Assembly: GCA_030597485.1 (NCBI GenBank)
Contig: JAUVRU010000218.1
Location: 1 to 5,025 of the forward strand
Length of the DNA: 5,025 bases
Direction of reading: 5' to 3'
Source of the DNA: Anaerolineae bacterium
GTDB lineage: Bacteria; Chloroflexota; Anaerolineae; 4572-78; NAK82
Both the position numbers and the translations under genes were made by a program. How positions within the stretch are numbered: position 1 is the stretch's first letter; the number at the start of each line of letters is the position of its first letter. The notes under the pieces were generated by a model, which made no database searches, was not told where the DNA came from, and was given only the letters and a program-made list of their open reading frames with translations. This document shows positions 1 to 4,569 of this stretch, in pieces.

Positions 1-12
1 GAGATACGGCAT

Positions 13-48
13 CAGGGGATGCTAACCTATGGAGCAAGGCATCCCCTG
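13..48. repeat. Perfect 10-bp inverted repeat
   Basis: The arms CAGGGGATGC (13-22) and GCATCCCCTG (39-48) are exact reverse complements separated by 16 bases. As RNA this gives a stable GC-rich hairpin on either strand. No T-run follows on either side, so it is not a canonical intrinsic terminator. It could be a REP-like palindrome, a processing site, or part of a feature that continues beyond the left edge. The symmetry is seen directly; the function is unknown. Confidence 0.6.
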
Positions 49-101
49 GACAAGACATAGTGGCATTGGTAAGATGGACAAAGTCCAGCTACGACACCAA
101 G

Positions 102-123
102 AAAAAACTAAGAAATCCTTAGT
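102..123 (-). terminator. Weak intrinsic-terminator-like hairpin after the hydrolase gene
   Basis: Read on the minus strand, ACTAAG (123-118), a 5-base loop and CTTAGT (112-107) form a 6-bp stem followed directly by a T-run (107-102). It starts 26 bases beyond the hydrolase stop codon, where a terminator would be expected. The stem is AT-rich with only two G-C pairs, so its strength is doubtful. A larger alternative fold pairs CACCAAG (95-101) with CTTGGTG (134-140) around it. Confidence 0.4.
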
Positions 124-140
124 GCTTTGGTGTCTTGGTG
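117..140. repeat. Three-unit 8-bp degenerate tandem repeat
   Basis: Three consecutive octamers, CCTTAGTG, CTTTGGTG and TCTTGGTG, lie head to tail and are followed by GTT. On the minus strand they read CACCAAGA, CACCAAAG, CACTAAGG. A single further CACCAAGA lies in the opposite orientation at 95-102. Short period-8 arrays of this look are, from general recollection, frequent between genes in some environmental bacteria. No coding or regulatory role can be assigned from the sequence. Confidence 0.5.
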
Positions 141-149
141 GTTGATGCT

Positions 150-1070
150 CTATGCTTTGCAGAACCACCGTTCCAGAAACTGAAGTATCTCCGCCCGCAT
201 GGCGGCGGTCTCAAAGTGGCCGATGTCGTATCGGAGCAACTTCCAGGCGTCGGGAGCCCCGGCGGCTGCGTATGCCTTCTTGAGTTCAGCGTCGATTCGA
301 TCCAGGCCGGCCGGAGGGGTCAAGGAACCGCAGTCACCGGCAAGAACCAGGTGAGCACGAGGTGCGATCAATGCATTGATCTCGTGAGTGGCGAAGTGTT
401 TGAGCAGGTTGGGCACGTAGTAGTAGATGCCGTGCTCATCCAGGCCACGGGTCTGGATCAGAGCGTCATAGTCGGTCAGACAACACATATCCACACACAC
501 CTTGATCCGTGGGTCGAGGGCGGCAACCCACCAGGCCATCGTGCTGCCCATCGACATGCCCAGGGTCCCCAGGCGGTCCGGGTCCACGTCGGGACGGGAC
601 ACCAGGTAATCGACCGCTCGCAGGCTGTCGTAAACCATCATTCCCCACATAACCTGGCCTGACCAGATCATCTGCTTGAAGATCTCTGATTCGGTTCGTC
701 CCTGTCTCTCCCCGAAGGCCCAGGTGTCAATGCACAGTACGCAACAGCCTCTGCGGGTCAGTTCCTCGACATAAGGGGGATTCTGGAGCGCATCGCGGCC
801 GAGAAGGAGCTCATCTTTGCCCAGCTCGTACTCCATACCATGCGCATGGTTGTACAAGATAGCCGGCAATCGCTCTGTCGGCGTTTTGGGGCGGGCAAGA
901 TACGCGGGCACTGTCTCGATACCATTCAGGTCGAGCATCAGCTTCTCGAGCAGGTAGGACTCGCGTTCTTCCTGGGAGACTGTTGAGACAGAGATGGGGT
1001 GATGGCGATCGGGCAGATCTCCCAGAAGGTGGTATAGTTGCTCTCTGCGTTCCTCGGGTTCAGTGGTCAT
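150..1070 (-). CDS. Alpha/beta hydrolase, dienelactone hydrolase/acetyl-xylan esterase-like
   Basis: Predicted serine hydrolase of 306 residues with an alpha/beta-hydrolase fold, probably cleaving ester or related bonds in an unidentified small substrate. Visible landmarks: an oxyanion-hole-like NHAHG (74-78), an IDTWAFGER segment (114-122) typical of the acetyl-xylan esterase/dienelactone hydrolase group, the nucleophile elbow GMSMGS with Ser173, a likely acid Asp246 in LAGDCG, and catalytic His285 in DIGHFE. There is no signal peptide or membrane segment, so it should be cytoplasmic. The start at ATG 1070 is chosen because AGGAGG lies 12 bases upstream. An upstream in-frame GTG at 1163 lies only a few bases after the predicted transcription start and has no room for a ribosome site. 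It is transcribed away from tgt, alone, from a strong predicted promoter. The fold is confident; the substrate is unknown. The Ser after the elbow Gly (GMSMGS rather than GMSMGG) is a small variation. Confidence 0.9.
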   Translation of the reverse strand: MTTEPEERREQLYHLLGDLPDRHHPISVSTVSQEERESYLLEKLMLDLNGIETVPAYLARPKTPTERLPAILYNHAHGMEYELGKDELLLGRDALQNPPYVEELTRRGCCVLCIDTWAFGERQGRTESEIFKQMIWSGQVMWGMMVYDSLRAVDYLVSRPDVDPDRLGTLGMSMGSTMAWWVAALDPRIKVCVDMCCLTDYDALIQTRGLDEHGIYYYVPNLLKHFATHEINALIAPRAHLVLAGDCGSLTPPAGLDRIDAELKKAYAAAGAPDAWKLLRYDIGHFETAAMRAEILQFLERWFCKA

Positions 1071-1082
1071 GGTCCAGTTGGG

Positions 1083-1088
1083 CCTCCT
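1083..1088 (-). promoter_or_regulatory. Shine-Dalgarno site of the hydrolase
   Basis: The minus strand reads AGGAGG here, a full match to the anti-Shine-Dalgarno core, 12 bases before ATG 1070. The spacing is slightly long, but no better start lies nearby. It decides in favour of the 306-residue protein over the longer GTG-initiated reading. Confidence 0.75.
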
Positions 1089-1175
1089 GTAGTCTGGTTG
1101 GCAACACAGGAACAGATGCGCGACCGTTGGCACGGGACAGGCACGGACACTTCCGGGTGTCACACTGTCGTCCCG

Positions 1176-1204
1176 ATGATAACACAGGCAGGATGACGTG
1201 TCAA
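1176..1204 (-). promoter_or_regulatory. Sigma70-type promoter of the hydrolase gene
   Basis: On the minus strand a perfect -35 TTGACA (1204-1199) is followed by a 17-base spacer and a -10 TATCAT (1181-1176; 5 of 6 to consensus). A TG one base before the -10 makes it an extended -10. Transcription would begin near 1169, giving a leader of about 100 bases before ATG 1070. The probable mini-element begins only 7 bases upstream of the -35. No start-site data exist; the call rests on the hexamers and the ideal spacing. Confidence 0.8.
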
Positions 1205-1210
1205 TGAATT

Positions 1211-1219
1211 GGACAACAT
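1211..1219. repeat. Left copy of 9-bp direct repeat (probable target-site duplication)
   Basis: GGACAACAT here is repeated exactly, in the same orientation, at 1372-1380. The two copies sit at the outer ends of an inverted-repeat structure, as expected for a target site duplicated by transposition. One extra A (1220) separates this copy from the GGTG tip of the element. Confidence 0.65.
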
Positions 1220-1371
1220 AGGTGCGTTCAGATTTGGGGGCGAGTATCCAGACTTCCGAAGTTTTCGTGTTGGCCTGTATTCATTCTGGCTGGCTTGAGA
1301 CCGAATCTGGCTGCAGAACCGGTGGATGCCGGCCAACTTCGGAAGTCTTTGCCCCCAGAATCAAACACACC
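1220..1371. mobile_element. Probable MITE (non-autonomous mini-element with terminal inverted repeats)
   Basis: A non-coding element of about 151 bp. Its left end (from 1221) and the reverse complement of its right end (from 1371) align over roughly 40-55 bases. Both begin GGTG-C/T-GTT, continue through GATT(C)TGGGGGC, share an exact 14-base block (1250-1263 against 1335-1348; core ACTTC-N-GAAGT), and finish with TTGGCC/GGCCAA (1270-1275, 1331-1336). The left arm carries two insertions of about 6-7 bases relative to the right. A central 55-base segment (1276-1330) forms the loop. Identical GGACAACAT repeats border it. It encodes nothing, so mobility would need a transposase supplied elsewhere. 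Inverted ends, direct borders and small size together define a MITE by established criteria; the parent family cannot be named. The alternative is a chance palindrome or an RNA-level structure. Confidence 0.65.
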
Positions 1372-1380
1372 GGACAACAT
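1372..1380. repeat. Right copy of 9-bp direct repeat (probable target-site duplication)
   Basis: Exact second copy of GGACAACAT, directly abutting the CACC tip of the right inverted repeat. Duplications of 9 bp are known for several transposase groups, such as IS4-type elements, so length alone does not identify the source. Confidence 0.65.
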
Positions 1381-1413
1381 CGGGGGCATCTAGGATTCGT
1401 GGATCAAATCGAT

Positions 1414-1435
1414 GGCAGGTATGGCCCGTCCTGCC
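1414..1435. repeat. Short inverted repeat upstream of the tgt promoter
   Basis: GGCAGG (1414-1419) and CCTGCC (1430-1435) can pair around a 10-base loop. The dyad ends about 25 bases before the -35 of the tgt promoter. It could be an operator half-site pair, but a 6-bp dyad in GC-rich DNA is easily met by chance. Nothing else is recognisable in 1381-1460. Confidence 0.25.
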
Positions 1436-1460
1436 TGCACCTGGCGCCCTGTCGTGGTTT

Positions 1461-1489
1461 TTCACTGAATGAGCCGGGCATGCTATAAT
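1461..1489 (+). promoter_or_regulatory. Sigma70-type promoter of tgt
   Basis: A perfect -10 TATAAT (1484-1489), preceded by TGC to make an extended -10 (1481-1483), lies 17 bases after TTCACT (1461-1466; 4 of 6 to TTGACA). Transcription should begin near 1496, leaving a short leader of about 30 bases before the TTG start. No terminator is evident between tgt and the genes that follow, so this promoter may also serve uppP and perhaps further genes. Confidence 0.8.
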
Positions 1490-1526
1490 CGGGCAAACGA
1501 CTCCAAGTTGTGGACAGTGACCTGAC

Positions 1527-2648
1527 TTGACAGATTTCTCTTTTGAACTCCTCAGCGAAGATAGTCGCACCGCCGCTCGCGCGGGCGTGATGCACACGCC
1601 CCACGGTGACATACCGACTCCGGTTTTCGCCCCGGTGGGCACATTGGCCACGGTCAAGACCATGACGCCATCTGACCTGCACGAGTTGGGGGTGAATCTG
1701 GTTCTGGCCAACACCTACCACCTGTATTTGCGCCCGGGCGCCGATTTGGTGCTGCGTATGGGGGGGCTGCACCGCTTCATGGGTTGGGAAGGGCCTATCC
1801 TCACCGATTCGGGTGGCTTTCAGGTGTTCAGCCTGGAGGGACTGCGCCGGATTACCGATGAAGGAGTTACCTTTCGGTCACACCTGGACGGGTCCACCCA
1901 CCTCTTCACTCCCGAGAGGGTTGTCGCCATCCAGCAGAAGCTGGGTGCTGACATCATCATGGCCTTTGACGAATGCGCTGACCCCTCTGATCACGCATAC
2001 AACGCCCAAGCGGTGGCGCGCACCCACCAATGGGCTGAGCGATGCCTGGCAGCCAAGACCCGCGACGATCAGGCGATGTTTGGCATCGTGCAAGGGGGCG
2101 TCTTCCACGATCTGCGGGCCCAGAGCGCGGAGTATCTCACGTCCTTGGATTTCCCCGGCTATGCCATCGGCGGGCTGAGCGTCGGCGAGACGAAGGCACA
2201 GATGCACGCTGCATTGGAGTGGCTGCACCCGCTGCTGCCGGGCGACAAGCCCCGCTACCTGATGGGCGTCGGCAGCCCGGAGGACCTGTTTGAGTGTGTG
2301 GCGCGGGGTGTGGACCAGTTCGACTGCGTCCTGCCCACGCGCATCGCCCGCAATGGGGCAGTGCTGACGCATCTGGGCCGCCTCAACCTGCGTAACGCTC
2401 AGTTCGCGGAGGACCCGGCACCCATTGAGGAGGGCTGCGCCTGCTACACCTGCCGCACCTTCAGTCGGGCCTACTTGCGCCATCTGATCGTGGCCAACGA
2501 GATCACCGGATTGCGACTGGCCACGCAGCACAATCTGCACTTCGTCCTGGACATCATGCGTCGTATCCGGCGGGCGATTCTGGACGGCAGTTTTGCTGAC
2601 TACAAGGCCAGTTTCCTGGCGCAGTATCAGGTGGTGGGTAGGCAGTAG
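1527..2648 (+). CDS. tgt: Queuine/preQ1 tRNA-guanine transglycosylase (Tgt)
   Basis: Exchanges guanine-34 in the anticodon of GUN tRNAs for the queuosine precursor preQ1, in the cytoplasm. The 373 residues match the usual full length. Recognisable parts: catalytic Asp94 in TDSGGFQ, Asp148 in FDEC for base recognition, GIVQGG (186-191), GGLSVGE (215-221), nucleophile Asp266 in FDCVLPTR, and the zinc site Cys304, Cys306, Cys309 and His335 (CxCxxC plus HN). All expected residues are present, so it should be active. The start is a TTG: an in-frame TGA lies only three codons upstream (1518-1520), and the next in-frame start candidates (around residues 21-22) would remove conserved N-terminal sequence. 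No clear Shine-Dalgarno sequence precedes it. Its stop codon lies in the first unit of a heptamer array. uppP follows after 138 bases; no other queuosine genes are in view. Confidence 0.97.
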   Translation: MTDFSFELLSEDSRTAARAGVMHTPHGDIPTPVFAPVGTLATVKTMTPSDLHELGVNLVLANTYHLYLRPGADLVLRMGGLHRFMGWEGPILTDSGGFQVFSLEGLRRITDEGVTFRSHLDGSTHLFTPERVVAIQQKLGADIIMAFDECADPSDHAYNAQAVARTHQWAERCLAAKTRDDQAMFGIVQGGVFHDLRAQSAEYLTSLDFPGYAIGGLSVGETKAQMHAALEWLHPLLPGDKPRYLMGVGSPEDLFECVARGVDQFDCVLPTRIARNGAVLTHLGRLNLRNAQFAEDPAPIEEGCACYTCRTFSRAYLRHLIVANEITGLRLATQHNLHFVLDIMRRIRRAILDGSFADYKASFLAQYQVVGRQ

Positions 2649-2698
2649 ACAACGGGCAGTGGACAGTGGACAGTAGACAGTAGACAGATGACAGAAGA
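2643..2698. repeat. Heptanucleotide tandem array, CAGTRGA type (8 units)
   Basis: Eight 7-bp units follow in unbroken register: CAGTAGA, CAACGGG, CAGTGGA, CAGTGGA, CAGTAGA, CAGTAGA, CAGATGA, CAGAAGA. The first unit overlaps the last sense codon and the TAG stop of tgt. A decayed pair (CAGCGGG, CAGTGCG) recurs at 2719-2732, one base out of register. Heptameric intergenic arrays resemble the STRR repeats described in filamentous cyanobacteria, but kinship is not shown. The rest of the tgt-uppP gap contains no terminator with a T-run and no convincing promoter. Confidence 0.9.
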
Positions 2699-2771
2699 TG
2701 GAACGAAGTAAGGATAGACAGCGGGCAGTGCGGGCCGGTGTGGGATCGGGCGGGCCCGGGAACTGGCCGCT

Positions 2772-2777
2772 GGAGGG
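2772..2777 (+). promoter_or_regulatory. Shine-Dalgarno site of uppP
   Basis: GGAGGG lies 9 bases before ATG 2787, giving near-ideal spacing and fixing the uppP start. Confidence 0.8.
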
Positions 2778-2786
2778 ATAGGACAT

Positions 2787-3602
2787 ATGCCGCTGTTTCA
2801 CGCATTCGTCCTGGGCATCGTTCAGGGCGCAACAGAATACATACCCGTCTCCAGCAGCGCCCATTTGGTGCTGATCCCCTGGTTGCTTGGATGGCCGGAT
2901 TCGCCTTTCACCTTTGAGGTGCTGGTTCAATGGGGAACGCTGGTGGGGGTGTTCGCCTACTTCTGGCAGGATCTGTGGGACATCGTTCGCGGTATGATCG
3001 CGGGGCTAGCGCGTCGGCGGCCCTTTGAGACGCCGGCCGCCCGCATGGGGTGGTACATCGTTGTGGGGACGCTGCCTGCCATCGTGTTCGGGTTTGCGCT
3101 CAAGGGGTTCTTCGAGGCGGCTTTCGGCCAGCCTGTCACTGTGGCGGCGCTGCTTCTGGGCACGGCGGCCATTCTGGCTGCGGCTGAACGTTGGGGCCGC
3201 CGAGAGCGGACGACAGGTGATCTTGGCTGGCTGGACGCGGTAGTGGTGGGCTTCTGGCAGGTGACCGCGCTGCTGCCCGGCATCAGCCGGAGTGGATCCA
3301 CCATAGGCGGCGCCATGTTCCGTGGCTTCGACCGGCCGGCGGCCGCTCGTTTCAGCTTCCTGTTGTCGGTGCCAGCGTTGCTGGGGGGCGGCGTCGTGGC
3401 CCTGTGGGACATGCTGGAGGCCGGCACGCTGATGACCGACTTGCCGGCACTGGCAGTCGGGTTTGCGGCAGCGGCGGTCAGCGGTTACTTGTGCATTCGT
3501 TGGCTATTGTCATACTTGAAAACGCGGGGGCTGGTGGTTTTTGCCATCTATTGCGCGTCGTTCGGTGTCTTCTGCCTGGCAGTTGCGGTGGTGCGGGGAT
3601 GA
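2787..3602 (+). CDS. uppP: Undecaprenyl-diphosphatase UppP (BacA family)
   Basis: Integral membrane enzyme that dephosphorylates undecaprenyl diphosphate to the monophosphate carrier used for peptidoglycan and other envelope polymers; extra copies are linked to bacitracin resistance. The 271 residues match the family length and are mostly hydrophobic, with several transmembrane helices. The two signature regions are intact: the (E/Q)xxxE motif as QGATE (13-17), followed by PVSSSAH (20-26) with Ser23 and His26, and PGISRSGST (164-172) with the essential Arg168. The first acidic position of the E. coli enzyme (Glu17) is Gln13 here, a substitution accepted in the family. A good ribosome site precedes the ATG. 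It is likely co-transcribed with tgt, though the 138-base gap could hide its own promoter. Heptamer arrays lie on both sides. Confidence 0.96.
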   Translation: MPLFHAFVLGIVQGATEYIPVSSSAHLVLIPWLLGWPDSPFTFEVLVQWGTLVGVFAYFWQDLWDIVRGMIAGLARRRPFETPAARMGWYIVVGTLPAIVFGFALKGFFEAAFGQPVTVAALLLGTAAILAAAERWGRRERTTGDLGWLDAVVVGFWQVTALLPGISRSGSTIGGAMFRGFDRPAAARFSFLLSVPALLGGGVVALWDMLEAGTLMTDLPALAVGFAAAAVSGYLCIRWLLSYLKTRGLVVFAIYCASFGVFCLAVAVVRG

Positions 3603-3607
3603 GAGGC

Positions 3608-3712
3608 GAAATGACAAATATCAAATGGCAAATGACAAATGCGAAATGGCAAATGCCAGGTGACACGTGGCAAATGACAAATATCAAATAGCCAATGCTA
3701 GACGACAAACGG
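3608..3712. repeat. Heptanucleotide tandem array, CAAATGR type (15 units)
   Basis: Fifteen 7-bp units run in perfect register from GAAATGA (3608) to CAAACGG (3712), with consensus CAAATGR and central variants CAGGTGA and CACGTGG. An 18-base block at 3609-3626 recurs exactly at 3672-3689, nine units later, which suggests internal segment duplication. Two further degenerate units (GGGGCGG, GTGGCGA) keep the register until ATG 3727. The array is A-rich and stands out from the GC-rich genes. It begins 6 bases after the uppP stop. Open frames across it are by-products of the 7-bp period. Confidence 0.93.
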
Positions 3713-3726
3713 GGGGCGGGTGGCGA

Positions 3727-4569
3727 ATGCTGAGCCTCGAGGCACGGCTGGTGGGCTTAGGGCCGGGTCGCCTGGTGTTGCTTGGCGGTGTGCTGGCGGG
3801 CGTGCTGCTGTTGCTGTCGGCCTGCCGAGCACCAGCGGAGACTCCATCCCCGGTCTATCTGGAAGCGGCCGGCGCTACGGCCATGCTGCCGCTGATGGAG
3901 GATCTGACGGCGGCCTTCAGCCAGCAGCATCCCCACGTCTCATTGGACGTCAGCGGCGGTGGATCGACGCTGGGGCAGGAGATGGCGGCGGCAGGCCAGG
4001 TCGATGTGGGACTTACCTGCTGGCTGCCTGATGGCCCGTCGCCGGGCTTGCAGGCCACGATCATCGCACGGGACGGCATCTCCGTGATCGTGCATCCCAC
4101 CAATGCCATTACCGGCCTGACCCTCATCAACGTGCGTGATATCTTCTCCGGACGCATCACCGACTGGCGGCAGCTGGGCGGCCAGTCGGTGCCAGTGCAG
4201 GTGATCAGCCGTGAGGATGGATCGGGCACGCGGGCCGCATTTGAGAGTCAATGTATGCAGGGCCGGCGGGTGACGCCTATGGCACTGGTGATGCCCAACA
4301 GCCAGGCAGTGGTGGACTACGTTGCCGGCGATCCCCAGGCCGTCGGCTATGTGTCGATGGGATACGACACAGCTGGAACCCGCATCATCGCATTGGAAGA
4401 GATGTTGCCCACTCCGGAGAACGTGTCGAACGGCGCGTATTACCTGACTCAGGAGCTGGTGGTTCTAACGCGGTCGGATGGCCCGGCTGAGGTTCGGGCC
4501 TTTCTGGACTTCGCGCTCAGTCCGGCGGGGCAGTCAATAGTCGGCCGTCGGTATGTCCGGGTGCGCTGA
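3727..4569 (+). CDS. PstS-like phosphate-binding lipoprotein
   Basis: Predicted surface-anchored substrate-binding protein of 280 residues, likely for phosphate or a similar oxyanion. It has a signal sequence with a hydrophobic stretch (16-30) and a lipobox LSAC with lipidated Cys33. The PstS-type domain follows: AAGATAMLPL (47-56), SGGGSTLGQEM (76-86), IFSGRITDW (139-147), SREDGSGTR (161-169, the anion-binding loop type) and a C-terminal ending ALSPAGQSIV (263-272). The usual SR-type stretch after the DVG motif is replaced by LTCWLPDG (96-103), with a free Cys98, so ligand preference is less certain. ATG 3727 is chosen because it gives a proper signal peptide; an in-frame GTG at 3667 would translate repeat DNA. 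The upstream G-run is not a clear ribosome site. No pstCAB or phoU is visible. The next gene starts on its last stop-codon base. Confidence 0.88.
   Translation: MLSLEARLVGLGPGRLVLLGGVLAGVLLLLSACRAPAETPSPVYLEAAGATAMLPLMEDLTAAFSQQHPHVSLDVSGGGSTLGQEMAAAGQVDVGLTCWLPDGPSPGLQATIIARDGISVIVHPTNAITGLTLINVRDIFSGRITDWRQLGGQSVPVQVISREDGSGTRAAFESQCMQGRRVTPMALVMPNSQAVVDYVAGDPQAVGYVSMGYDTAGTRIIALEEMLPTPENVSNGAYYLTQELVVLTRSDGPAEVRAFLDFALSPAGQSIVGRRYVRVR

Noticed and set aside
3..122. Frame open from the left edge to a stop at 120-122, possibly a gene 3' end
   Set aside because: Only 39 codons with no recognisable motif; it passes through the palindrome and the terminator-like hairpin, so it is more likely non-coding.
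135..662. Rightward open frame of 175 codons opposite the hydrolase gene
   Set aside because: It is antisense to a gene with a complete catalytic triad, has no recognisable domain and no ribosome site, and arises from the GC-rich codon use of the real gene.
1071..1163. N-terminal extension of the hydrolase from GTG 1163
   Set aside because: It would begin only a few bases after the predicted transcription start and lacks a ribosome site, while ATG 1070 has AGGAGG upstream and matches the domain start.
2731..2758. GC-rich inverted repeat CGGGCC/GGCCCG between tgt and uppP, considered as a terminator
   Set aside because: No T-run follows and the loop is 16 bases; such 6-bp GC dyads are common by chance here.
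1878..2930. Leftward open frame of 350 codons across tgt and the start of uppP
   Set aside because: Shadow of tgt in another frame. Its STVYCPLSTAR-type repetitive part is the translation of the heptamer array, since a 7-bp period gives a 7-residue period in any frame.
3660..3687. Possible promoter inside the heptamer array (GTGACA, 16 bases, TATCAA)
   Set aside because: Both hexamers are imperfect and the A-rich repeat units create such matches readily, so it cannot be told from background.
3611..3691. Small rightward frame with repeated TNIKWQM-like peptides
   Set aside because: Purely a translation of the CAAATGR array, with no ribosome site and no non-repeat content.
3478..3708. Leftward frame rich in FVICH-type repeats, resembling a hydrophobic peptide
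   Set aside because: Again the heptamer array read on the other strand; the rest is antisense to uppP.
2643..3712. CRISPR array as an explanation of the repeats around uppP
   Set aside because: Units are 7 bp, directly adjacent without unique spacers, and degenerate; this is a microsatellite pattern.
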